64,000 bases of DNA from Pelomyxa schiedti (lineage: Eukaryota; Evosea; Pelobiontida; Pelomyxidae): positions 1 through 64,000 of the forward strand of contig JAHLWZ010000386.1 in assembly GCA_020536535.1 (NCBI GenBank), given 5' to 3'. The notes beneath the pieces are model-generated. The model did no database searches, was not told the origin of the DNA, and was given only the letters and a program-made list of their open reading frames with translations. Below are positions 48,452 through 58,091 of the stretch, in pieces; the first letter of the stretch is position 1, and every line of letters starts with the position of its first letter. Position numbers and translations under genes: made by a program.

Positions 48452-49245
48452 ATGGCCAATACTGTTTATAAACAGGTGGTGCTTGGTAGCCAGGGCGTTG
48501 GGAAGTCGTCGATCACAATCCGCTTTGTGAATCACTTATGGGTTGATCGCTATGACCCTTCGTTGCTCGACACATTCGTATTTGCTTCCTCTTCCTCCCA
48601 TCATTTATTTATTCCTGCGCTCATGCCAGCCTCCCACTGTCCCTGCAACTCAACCCTTTTCGTACCTCCAGGAAACCACAGCACTGGTGGATGGAAGAAA
48701 AAGAACCATGCAGATAGTTGATACTGCCCCTTGTGAGTGCTTTGTTGCGATGTCTGATGGTGACCCACTCGATCCTTACATTGGAGTATGGCCGAGAGTT
48801 ATATCCTATTCCCCAAGTTCTCTAACAACAAACCCAAAATATGGAGAGGAGACGGCTTCGTGATGGTGTACAGTGTTTTATCTGAGACTTCTTTTTCTGA
48901 CCTTAATGACACATACGAATCCCTGCTGGGGAAAAAAGACACTGTTCACCTTCCGTGTGTACTTGTGGCCAACAAGGTATTCCAACCATGTTTTGTTCCT
49001 ATAAAACGAAGTCATCAATGTCAATGTCACAGTGTGACCAGCTGGATCGCAAAGTGACAAAAGTACAAGGTGAACAACTCCTTGGCAAGTGGAGAGGCAA
49101 CAATTTTCTCTTCCCATCTTTGATTGAGGCAAGTGCACTCAGGGACATTTCAATTGGAGAAATTTTCTCCTCAATCATTAGAATGATAGACAAAAGGCGT
49201 GCTCCCCACACAAAAAAGAGTGAAGATAATTGTATATTGATGTAA
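48452..49245 (+). CDS. Ras-like small GTPase with altered switch II, 203 aa
   Basis: Four exons (48452-48577, 48672-48785, 48818-48976 and 49033-49245) total 612 nt in frame; intron 2 is 32 nt. G1 is GSQGVGKSS, the effector region WVDRYDPSLLDTF, G4 ANKCDQLD and G5 EASAL. The C-terminus is basic and ends CILM, a CaaX box for prenylation. The Ras subfamily YDPSLxD effector is clear. G3 reads DTAPCECFVAMSD where Ras has DTAGQEEYSAMRD. The invariant Gly60 is Pro and catalytic Gln61 is Cys. About ten extra residues follow AMSD before GDGFVMVYSV. Slow or absent intrinsic GTP hydrolysis and a changed switch are inferred. It is divergent from the kinase gene, with 146 bp between starts. Confidence 0.88.
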
Positions 49246-49275
49246 AAAAAAGATGTAAGAATGGTCTTTTCTATT

Positions 49276-50166
49276 TTAGTGTGTAATTCTGGCCAATACT
49301 GTTTCACCAGCATACACATAATCACCTACTTTGACGCAGGGCTCAATTTTTTCAGTACCAACAGTCACAGGGAAGAGCATATCCACTTGTGATCCAAATC
49401 TGATGGTGCCATATCTGTCTCCTTGAGAAATGGCATCCCCAATGTTTTTGGATATCATTATCTTGTTAACTTCTGCGTCTGCAATTTGTGTGACAAATAC
49501 TCTCAGAGGGGTCTCATCTGGTTGTCCTTCTTTTTCAAAGAGAGCTGTCAAACGCTCGTTCTGAGTCAGGTACCCTGCTACTTCAGGTGCATACAAATCT
49601 TTCTTCTTGAGCCACAGGGCTCTCTTGAGGATACCCCCCATGGTGCGGTTGAATTGCGCTCTTTTGTAGAATATTTTCCGGACTATTCCAGTGATTGGCG
49701 ACCTCTGAACATGCACACTGTATGGGTTCATGAAAATTCCAACGAGAATCCAGTCAGTCTTTGGCAGAGCTGCGCCAGTCTCCCTGTTCATCGCCATGAT
49801 TTCAGTCAGCAGTATCTCCTTCCTCTCCTTTACAGCCATTGGCACCACCCCGTCCTTCACCGGCTTTATGTACATCACCCTCCCATCAGCGGGGCACATC
49901 AGGGCGTTGGGATCGGGCCTTATGTTCCTGTCCGGGTCCCTGTCAAACAGCACTTTGCACACAAATGCCCTGTGGAACCTCCAGAGTCCCCACCACATAA
50001 GCAATTCCAGCGGGATTGAGAGGATCCAGTGGCGGCATACAGATGGCGTGAAAACAACGAGGTGTGGGTCGTGCTTGAAATACAGTCCCCAAGCAGTCAA
50101 AATCACAGAAACCGGCAGGCACCCCTTCGTGTCACAAATCAGTATTTGTGTACACACAACGTCAAT
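49276..50166 (-). CDS. PSD: Phosphatidylserine decarboxylase, 5' exon(s) unresolved
   Basis: This open frame of about 296 codons encodes hydrophobic N-terminal helices (LEWLLMWWGLWRF-type), then FDRDPDRNIRPDPNALMCPADGRV. NPYSVHVQRSPITGIVRKI follows, and near the end YGTIRFGSQVDMLFP. The last holds the Gly-Ser at which PSD proenzymes self-cleave to make the pyruvoyl group; the FGS form is that of the short bacterial/archaeal type, while mitochondrial PSDs have LGST. The enzyme turns phosphatidylserine into phosphatidylethanolamine. The frame has no ATG at its start (GTG at 50169). Upstream coding-like pieces at about 50310-50430 (hydrophobic, MGIGVAALNVLSISFMIF) and 50505-50565 could be 5' exons. 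The poly-A/T run at 50200-50218 lies in the presumed intron. The stop is 31 bp from the convergent Ras-like gene. Confidence 0.85.
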   Translation of the reverse strand: MDVVCTQILICDTKGCLPVSVILTAWGLYFKHDPHLVVFTPSVCRHWILSIPLELLMWWGLWRFHRAFVCKVLFDRDPDRNIRPDPNALMCPADGRVMYIKPVKDGVVPMAVKERKEILLTEIMAMNRETGAALPKTDWILVGIFMNPYSVHVQRSPITGIVRKIFYKRAQFNRTMGGILKRALWLKKKDLYAPEVAGYLTQNERLTALFEKEGQPDETPLRVFVTQIADAEVNKIMISKNIGDAISQGDRYGTIRFGSQVDMLFPVTVGTEKIEPCVKVGDYVYAGETVLARITH

Positions 50167-50169
50167 CAC

Positions 50170-50764
50170 GCGATAACAGATGGTAGTGATAAAGATTTTG
50201 GTTTTTTTTTTTTTTTTTATGGCTGAAGTTGGGGAGGAAAAAAATGCTACGCACGGTGAGGAACATCGTGCACTCAGAACAGAAGATGAGAGGGAAAATC
50301 CCCTGGAAAATCATGAACGAAATAGACAGTACATTGAGAGCCGCAACACCTATCCCCATCTTGTTTTTTCCTTTTATTCTTTTCTTCGAAGAGCCAATAT
50401 TTTGATGACCGACCATCTCATCTGTCTGTGCAGGAACGAGAAACCCCTGTCTGTAGGCCGTTTCAGAACCCACATCCAGCAGACCTAAACCACACTCACC
50501 CAAACTGGACCAGATCGGCTATAGTTCTATCAGCAGTCACAGTGACATCACCACACACTGTTTAGAACTATCCTAAAGGATTAGAAGTTATAGAAATATA
50601 AGAGAGAACGATCTTTGTTCGCTCTACCGACTTCGCTTTTGACATCTTTCAGGGTTTGTCTTACATGTCCTACAAGGTCTTACTCCCCAATAAAAGAAAA
50701 AAAGAAAACTAGACAGTGAACTTGCCATAAGTGAGATTGCTGGGTTATGAGTGAGGGGAGTTGC
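50170..50764. other. Probable 5' exons and introns of the PSD gene
   Basis: There is a run of 18 T at 50201-50218 on the plus strand. On the minus strand, a GTGAGT donor at 50500 and an acceptor near 50440 flank the hydrophobic piece. Coding-like text DVTVTADRTIADLVQFG sits at 50505-50560. I could not build one frame through all of these. An unrelated small gene is an alternative. Confidence 0.35.
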
Positions 50765-53700
50765 TTATGAAACAGGCTGTTTGCTTAGGTGGATTGGTGA
50801 GGTCGTTTTAAACTCCTGGTTGAACTGCTGCTTGTTGTACTTGCACTTGTACTTGTTATTTGTTGAATGGACCACCACCACCGGCTCTTTTGTTGAAGAC
50901 GACCTGCTTGTTGACTCCACTATGTCTGCTTCTTTTGTACTTGACACTCTACTCTTTTGGACCACACCTTTTTGTTCTTGTTCTAATGAATATATTAGAT
51001 TTACTGACACAGAACAGACACTAAACTCTTGAGACAAAGTTGTACTCCAACTGATTTCATTTTCAGATTACTTTTCTTACTGGATTTGCTTTGCCGCACA
51101 AGCACAAACAACAGACAGCACCAAACAACTTCGAACCACCAGTCCGAAAACAACCATGTGAAACAGAAATTCTGCCCTCAAAACCATTCTTTCTTGTTCT
51201 CTTGTATCTGGTGTGCTTTTTGTGGACACGATGATGATTACGGGTATTCGGGAAACAGGTGGGTTTTTTGTTTAAGTAAAAATCCTCCTATGTACAGTAT
51301 TATTCAACGAGTGGGGTTTGGGCCATCCTCTGTCAATGTCAAGTGCCACCCAAGTACCACTTTCCTGACACAAGTACATCATCCACAGAAGGATGTTCTA
51401 TTTGCGTAATTGATTTGGTTTGTTAGTGGTACGAAACTCTTCAGAAAACTCCACAATCAACAAACAAATAGAAGGGAAAAACCGCCATGGGAAGTGTGAG
51501 CATACCCCAAGACCAAAGTATCTTCGTCTTGATAGGACCCCATCTACACGAGTCACGGTGGAATAAACGGCAGTGTTTCCACCGTCTGTAGGCTGCCAAT
51601 TCGGCCTGGGCAGGTATTCCCTGATGTCTGGAGGGGAAAATAATGGTTACATCCTGTAGTGAATAAAATTTGTAGGAAGTTACCGGATTTGGGCATCAAG
51701 AGAGCACAAGGAACCTTCGAGGTCCACGCTCGGCACAAGTTGGGTGCTGAAACTGCCGTCGAGAGAAATTCCAGCCTGGAGAAGAAGCAGGTCAACTTCG
51801 GCACTTCCACTGAATATCTGACTTGGAATCAGAACACAAGTGGTAAATTTTTTTGCAACAACATACCATTTCTGCTTTGGGAACCACTTGAATCGAGGCA
51901 CTCAGGTTGCTGTCACATATTTGCCATCCGAGGTTCAAATTAAGGTTCAGGGAGGTTGAAAGTGTGAACGTGACAGGGAGGAAGGACACCCAGATTGTGT
52001 AACTGGTTGCTACTCCAGGGGAAATTGATGAAATAACTATTTCGAAGTTCGGTTACACACATTCATTTACGAAATAAATTAATTCTGTACCTGTGTCATG
52101 TTTCAAACAGTCCAAAACGCTGAATGAATGATGGAAAATCGTACAACCCCAAATTTTGACGAGCATGGAGTTTCCTTGTTCCATGGAATCAATCTTCGAG
52201 TATATTGCTTGTGCCTCAAACACCCCTTTCGTGTTTCCAAATAGAGTCGTTGATGAGAGAACGTCTGCAAAAACCTATCATTGAGGTTAAAGAACCGTGA
52301 CGAGGGCGGAAGAATCAACCGAGTAGTCAAAATTGGCTGTGCTGCAGTCAAAGTTTGTGCCAGCAGACAGTGTGACCCCAAAAACTGAACTTACAGCTGC
52401 TCCACCAAGCTTCACGCTCTTCTCATATGTATAGTTGTGTTTGAATTCTTACTCAGGAGTGAGAGTATACTCGAGAATCTTGGAATTTTACGTGGATTTG
52501 ACTGGCGAGTGACTCTGTAAGAACTGCTCTTCCGCGAATCCTCAAAGAAGCTGGGATTGGTTAGACATAATTCAGGTTTGTGTTTACAGGTATTGCATAC
52601 GTGAAGGCCCTCAGCACAGAGGGGTATTTGGATCGGAGTAATGTTTGCCAGGGAAGATCTCTTGAGTCCACTAAAGCTGAGTCGAAGTTGGCAAGTGCAT
52701 AAAGAAGGCACTCTGAAGCGTGGGATGAACGTGTCTTTTTCTGATACGCAGCATATTCCTTGGTTGATCTCCAGAGAAAAGAAACAAGTTGTTGAAGCAC
52801 CCTATGCTTCCTGTTTCAATGTTACTTGTGGTAAGCAGTGCGGGGGATAAAATCTTACAGATTGCCGTCATCGATGGTGCTGACCAATTTGGAATATGTC
52901 AGAAGTGATACACATTGTAAATAACCTTCATCCGCACACATCCCGTTATCACATGCATTCTGACTTTTATCATCAATCTTAGCGTTTCTGGAGAGTGCAT
53001 AAAGGAGATGGGCAGATGGAGAAGCAAGGTTGACAGCTGCTAAGGTGGCTTGGAGTTTACAGCTATCCACAGAACTCTCCAATCCATATCTGCAGTGAAA
53101 TAAGGAACTCAAAGAATTCCACTCGAATTGGGAGTGATTGTGAAGAATGCACTCTCAGCAAGAACCATAATGTCTTCATACCTTACTAAAAGAGACTCGC
53201 AGTTGGCCAGTGCTGCAACGGCAAACAAACGGGACTGCATTTCTGGAATTGAAGAGGCGATTTTGAAATAGCCCTCCCAGTCACGGACACTCTCAGGGAA
53301 ATTCTGGATTCTAATTAGAAGCCTCTGGCGGGGGGAAGGGACTACTCTGAGGTGAAGAGCTGCTCTCTGTGCAGTCTTCAGAGAAAATCTCTTTTCCTCC
53401 ATAAGTTCATTCAGGGCATTTCTGTCAGATGTAGGTTGTGTCCTCATTGGTACGATATGCAGTCCTAGTGAAGATTCCGTGTACTCCCCCAGGTTGAGAT
53501 GTATTTCATGAGGGTGAAGTTGCATAGTTGGAGTAGGCGTAAAGGATATCAGACGTAAATCGACTTTGCCAGTGGCACTCATCTCCAGATTCATGTGGGG
53601 TGGACTGTCTATTCCATTCATTTCACTCAGTGGTTCTGTGCGATCACTGTTTGCCTCGGATTGACTGGAATTCAAACCTTTAGCCAGCAGTGTAGCAGTT

Positions 53701-54796
53701 TCTGCCAACGAAGCAGAGTAAATCACATTTCCAGGTGAGCTGAAGGTAACAATTCCATTTGCTCGTATTCTCACGCTATCAGGACTGAGAGTGGGGTCCC
53801 GAAATCTTTGGAAGTCATCTTCACTGTATGACTTGTAGACAGCATTTTGTTTGTTTACACGGGTGGTTTTGAAAGTGGTGTAGTGAGCACCGGCACAGTC
53901 TTCTTCAAGGGTCACATGCTCTCGGTGATCTTGCGGGAAAATTCGAGTTTGAAGAGCATTTACAACAGCCAGTTTGATGTTCAAATCTTTACAAACAATG
54001 AGACGGCTCACGGGGAGAAAACTTACCGTATTGTGTATCTTTTGGGTTTACCCAGACCTTAGGAATTTCACCGGACGAATTCTGCAAGAAGTAGAGTGGG
54101 TATCCAACTTGTGCGCCTTGGTGAACTAAATGTGGATTCTCCTTGCCAGTGCTACAGTCAGCGCCCTCTCCAATTTGTTCATTGGTAACCAGCAGTGAAA
54201 ACAAGTAGCTATCAGCATCTTCACGTAGGCATGTCTGTTGTTTGGTTTGCCAATTGCCGATGCGAACTAGAAATGCATATCATAATGATGGATAGACATA
54301 CAATATCAGCAACACCCTCCAGTGAAACTGGATCAATGTGGTATGCTTTCGCAGCAGGCACAACGCCACTCACACTCACACATCCAGTTATCGAATATGT
54401 GTACACATCACCAATGGTGTACTGCAATCCAGCAGTGAGTGACTGGGCTGAAGCCGTCCGCGTAGCCACGCACACTCCAGTACATCCACCCAACACCACC
54501 GCCATAAGAGTCCAAATGACAGCCAAAGTCCTCGTCCTCTGTTCATGAATCCGAACCCTCTGTCCCGGCCCACTCCCAAAGGCACCTCTCCTCCTGCAAC
54601 CTGAAGGTGGCACATCACTCAATGCAGCAGAATGCGGATCAGCGCGATGTGCCCAATCAAGATTTCTCCCCTCGTGAACGGCGCAGCTGTTCTGGCCGCG
54701 GCGAATGCAGAATTGGTCTCCGGGACCGCCAAGCCCCCCGCGATTCCGACGTCGGTGGCGATGTCGGTGTGAAAAGCCAAAGTGATCGGAGGTCAT
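50765..54796 (-). CDS. Membrane-anchored protein resembling the lipoprotein N-terminal (vitellogenin/MTP) module
   Basis: ATG 54796 opens an Arg/Gly/His-rich head of about 80 residues, then a signal-anchor helix (LAVIWTLMAVVLGGCTGVCV). The ectodomain begins SLTAGLQYTIGDVYTYSITG and continues as alternating beta strands. Near 53990 it has DLNIKLAVVNALQTRIFPQD followed by EEDCAGAHYTTFKTTR. In vitellogenin/MTP/apoB N-modules the matching features are a Y-x-Y first strand, an N-I-K-x-x-x-x-x-x-L-Q segment, and a conserved acid-x-x-x-G-x-C/H-x-T-x-Y strand. Helical repeats follow (SRLFAVAALANCESLLVRYE, SAHLLYALSRNAKI, ASECLLYALANFDSALVDSR), as in the alpha-solenoid of those proteins, then further beta strands (IFSGSAEVDLLLLQAGISLD). 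The 3' end to 50765 is tentative: a hydrophobic piece near 51100-51160 and a polar Ser/Lys tail. About ten exons. The assignment is by eye. Confidence 0.55.
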
Positions 54797-55683
54797 GTGG
54801 TGTGTGACTCCGGCGATGCGGGAGAGACTCTGGGCCTTAGGGAAAAACCCCGGCTGCGAAGACCACAGGGATCGCGGTCGCGAGCGAACTGTCGCCGAAC
54901 TTCCGCTTGTTTAATAAGCCTTTGTGTCTGTGTTTGTTTGTTTGTTTTGTTTTTGTTGTGTTGGTCTGGTGCTGTAACGATGCAATGAAAAATTGCCGAT
55001 GACGCGGTGTGTTTGATGTCGATAGGAAGATTACGAAAAATGGATTGAGGTGGAACGAAAAAAAAAACTTGGCAAGGATTGCGTGTCATGTATCGTGAAC
55101 GTGCCCTTTGAATAGATATTTGTTTTTTTTTTGGAAGACTTCCGATCGACAAAAGGAGTTCTGTCTAGAGCTAAGGTAGTGGCCAAAAGAAGCCCACGGG
55201 GACCTGTTGCGGTGAGAACCTCCTGGAATGAACATAATCCTTGATTGAGGTGCTTCGGGGAATTAATAATTGGCTGAATATTGGACGTTTCAGTCAAAAA
55301 CCCGCCACACAAACAAAAAACGAGAACTATCATCAAAATCAAACGAAATGCACTGGGTGCGCCCAGTGGATAAACTTGTTTTTTGTTGGTTGTTTTTATT
55401 TTTCATTCATTATGCCGTTTTTTGACTGAAACGTCCAATAAAACAAACACCAGACCGCCGATCCTGAGCGATGATAACGAAAAGTACAGCCTTCCGGTCT
55501 GTTGATTATTTGATTCAGCCATTTTATTAATTCCAACGGACTGGGAATGGTGGGGAATTTCGCGAAGGTACCATTCTTCGTTGAAGGCCTGATCACAATT
55601 TTTGCCAATTTAAGCGGTTGGGTTACGGGTTGTACTACAACATAAAACCCCACAAAGCGAGACAAGCTAGCGCAACAACACAC
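54797..55683. other. 0.9 kb divergent spacer containing an inverted-repeat element
   Basis: This lies between the divergent LLTP-like and GNAT genes. Apart from the inverted-repeat element described separately, I see T/A runs and no gene. The GC-rich 54800-54900 part may include the 5' leader of the LLTP-like gene. Confidence 0.5.
55279..55440. mobile_element. MITE-like element with 22-bp terminal inverted repeats
   Basis: A 22-bp sequence beginning TATTGGACGTTTCAGTCAAA (55279-55300) is repeated perfectly in reverse complement at 55419-55440, bounding 162 bp of non-coding DNA. The ends begin and finish with TA. No coding capacity. Perfect termini suggest either recent insertion of a short non-autonomous DNA transposon or a functional hairpin. 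No clear target-site duplication beyond A-rich flanks is visible. Confidence 0.6.
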
Positions 55684-56346
55684 ATGCTTCAGATACTTCC
55701 CATCAGCGAGACAACAGTGGACCACCACGAAGTGGCGCAGCTCATTCAAGTGGCCTTTGGAAACCACAACGCCATGGTCCACCAGATCCCCAACGCCGCC
55801 GCGCTCCTCGCCCTGCAGGTCGAGTGGGAGCTCCAGGATCCCACCTGTCGCGCCCTCTCCACCGTCGCCCTGGACGGCTCCAGGCTCGTGGGCGCTCGCA
55901 TCACCGTCGACAGGGCCATATCTCGGCACACCAGGCCGTGGCCCTGCCCAGTACCCATGGGCGACTGGGGCGAGTTCATGCCCACGTGGGACTCCCTGGA
56001 GGCCAAGGGAATCAAGGACCTGGGCGTCGCTGACCCGGAGCAGAACGGCGTCGTCGCCGACTTGTTCTGTGCTGGAGTCGACCAGGCCTACGCGTCGAGG
56101 GGCTTGTATCACAAGATGACGGTGGCGAGCTTGGAGGCGGCCAGGAAGATGGGATTCTCGCACGCGATCGTGCTGACCGCGAGCGCGTTCACGGCGAAGG
56201 CGTGTGGCGGGAGGCTGGGGTTCAGGCCTGCGGCTCGTATGAGCCTGGATGATTGGCGGAGGCCTGATGGGACAAAGTATGTCGTGGTGGAACCGCCCCA
56301 CAATGAGCTGATTGTTTGGGTGCGGGACCTGGAACACATGCAGTAA
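55684..56346 (+). CDS. GNAT-family N-acetyltransferase, 220 aa
   Basis: This is a single exon from ATG 55684; the open frame runs further upstream but without another ATG. The order is typical of the GNAT fold. An N-terminal strand-helix (ISETTVDHHEVAQLIQVAFG) comes first, then central strands (STVALDGSRLVGARITVD), then the acetyl-CoA loop region before VADLFCAGVDQAYASRGLYH, where RGLY is a reduced Q/R-x-x-G-x-G/A motif. The helix TVASLEAARKMGFSHAIVLT and strand FTAKACGGRLGFRPAARM complete it. Animal arylalkylamine/dopamine acetyltransferases and related unassigned proteins share this layout. Substrate unknown. The middle is strongly GC-rich. It converges on the kinase gene; the stops are about 230 bp apart. 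Confidence 0.75.
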   Translation: MLQILPISETTVDHHEVAQLIQVAFGNHNAMVHQIPNAAALLALQVEWELQDPTCRALSTVALDGSRLVGARITVDRAISRHTRPWPCPVPMGDWGEFMPTWDSLEAKGIKDLGVADPEQNGVVADLFCAGVDQAYASRGLYHKMTVASLEAARKMGFSHAIVLTASAFTAKACGGRLGFRPAARMSLDDWRRPDGTKYVVVEPPHNELIVWVRDLEHMQ

Positions 56347-56577
56347 TTCAAAGCCGGATGCAGGCAGTCTCGTAAATATGTACAGAGTGGTAAGAAAAAA
56401 GAAAATGTTTACTTGCATAGGCATTGTTGTTATTCCTATTATTCCTCTTATTCCCCAAAAAAATGATAAGTACTTGGGCATCAACTTTTCTCCTTCCCGT
56501 GTTTCTACAAACACACTACCTCACTAATATTCCGGGATAGAGTTTTGTGAATGCCACAATGTACGTACTGCTGCAGT

Positions 56578-57867
56578 TCAGAGGTACTTGCTAAATATTT
56601 CCAGGAATCCAAGCAAGGTGGACGTGAATAGTTCCAAGTCCTTCAGTGCCTTGCAGGTGAAGACAAGTGCCGAAAGCTGGTTGACCGTTGGTGGTGTGTG
56701 ACTCGTCGCACAAGTCTCCATTGCAGACACGCTGGCTTCATGTGCGGTCCATACCTGAGAATGCAACGCGGAGCTGTTGTGGTCCGTTGCGAACTGAGAC
56801 AATGACTGCCGTGGGAGAAACGTGAGGGCACCGATTACAAGCATCGCCTGTTTCGCGGAAGGCCTTTTGGTGTGGTCCCGTTCAAGAAGATATGAAGCCA
56901 GTGCGGACACTTCTGGATTGGCCTCTCTCCTTGGCGAAGGAACGGTGAAGGGTTCCGCTGACTTGGATAATAGAAGATTCAGGTCAATTTGATTGGCCCT
57001 GTAATACGGGTGCTGTCCACTGACGGCCTCATAGAGAACGCAGCCAGCGGCCCAAACATCATTCTTTCCAAGCATGTACTTGCATGATCCTGAAGGCAAG
57101 CGCTGTGGAGTGTGACACTCTGGGGCCCGGTTCATTGCGTTTCCTGAAAAGGACTCACCAAGGGGAATTAAGAATTCCCCGTTGCGAGGGGAGAAGAGGG
57201 ACGTTCCGAAGTCACATAGTGCCCAAATTTGCCCAGTCATACCAGGTCGTTCCAGTGCAAGAACATTGTCAAGTTTGATATCGCAGTGGAGCCAGCCTTT
57301 GGAATTCAGGTGGCTACAGGCACAGAGCAAACAAAAGGAAGCCTGCAGTAGATCAGAACGGCTCAGTGGGGGTACTCCTTGTTGTGCACCAGATCTGTCG
57401 AATGTCTGTGCCACTACAGACTGAAGGGTGTATTTTCCAAGCTCCATGGTAATATAAGTGGTTCTGCTGAAAACTGGTGCCTCCTCTGGAACACTGCGGT
57501 ATGTGGGATCAACATACTTCATGTCTTCTTTCACGAGGACATAATGGTGTTTGCCTGGGATGAGGCTCAACTTTGTGTCAGCTCTGAAAATGCTGAAGAT
57601 GTTGCAGAAACACCAGTGTGGGGAGATGAGGCCAACCTCTGCCTCTCTATCAAAGAAGGCCCTCTGTTGCTTGGTCTGTATTCCAGCAGAATAATTGAGC
57701 ATCATCTTGAGAGCCACCCTCATCCCAGTCGCCACCGGCTGTGGTGTCAGTGACATCGCACTATTGACCTGCGGCAGGACAGCCACGCTATTGACATACC
57801 CGTTTGACCCACCGCCCAGCGGTATTGCTGAACCCAGGTCCAGCCTGTTGAGATCAACGAGTGCCAT
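56578..57867 (-). CDS. Protein kinase, catalytically complete, 429 aa; possibly second kinase of a dual-kinase protein
   Basis: An uninterrupted frame from ATG 57867. The glycine loop is PLGGGSNGYVNSVA, the ATP lysine is in RVALKMMLNYS, and the helix C acid may be FDREAEVG. The catalytic loop is HCDIKLDNVL, the metal motif CDFGTSLF and the APE-type motif NRAPECHTP. KNDVWAAGCVLYEAVSGQHP and KRPSAKQAM complete the C-lobe. All catalytic residues are present. About 70 residues of Ser/Thr-rich helix follow. The same frame is open upstream to 57985 with a coiled-coil-like stretch (LRLQKRHLKQRLRETESK) and no ATG. It can splice in phase to the kinase at 58.1-59.5 kb (see findings). Substrate unknown. 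Confidence 0.82.
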   Translation of the reverse strand: MALVDLNRLDLGSAIPLGGGSNGYVNSVAVLPQVNSAMSLTPQPVATGMRVALKMMLNYSAGIQTKQQRAFFDREAEVGLISPHWCFCNIFSIFRADTKLSLIPGKHHYVLVKEDMKYVDPTYRSVPEEAPVFSRTTYITMELGKYTLQSVVAQTFDRSGAQQGVPPLSRSDLLQASFCLLCACSHLNSKGWLHCDIKLDNVLALERPGMTGQIWALCDFGTSLFSPRNGEFLIPLGESFSGNAMNRAPECHTPQRLPSGSCKYMLGKNDVWAAGCVLYEAVSGQHPYYRANQIDLNLLLSKSAEPFTVPSPRREANPEVSALASYLLERDHTKRPSAKQAMLVIGALTFLPRQSLSQFATDHNSSALHSQVWTAHEASVSAMETCATSHTPPTVNQLSALVFTCKALKDLELFTSTLLGFLEIFSKYL

Positions 57868-58091
57868 TTCCCCACCGCGGAACCGGCAGAAGGCACCCTT
57901 AAATTTCTTACCACTGACAAGAAGTAACTTACTCTCAGTTTCCCGTAACCTCTGCTTCAAGTGCCGTTTTTGTAGCCTCAATTCTTTTTGATATTAGCTT
58001 AGTATAGAAAGGTAATGATACCAGCATTGGTCGTAGAAAAATTGCTTGTTGTGACGGATAAAGTTCCTGTTCCTGAATTGACTTAGTTGAT

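Noticed and set aside
50180-50488. Plus-strand small gene beginning after the T18 run
   Set aside because: It is a short polar frame with no domain; the opposite strand has hydrophobic exon-like sequence with splice signals.
55396-56514. Minus-strand frame of 372 codons opposite the GNAT gene
   Set aside because: It contains no domain and its middle is the complement of GNAT motifs.
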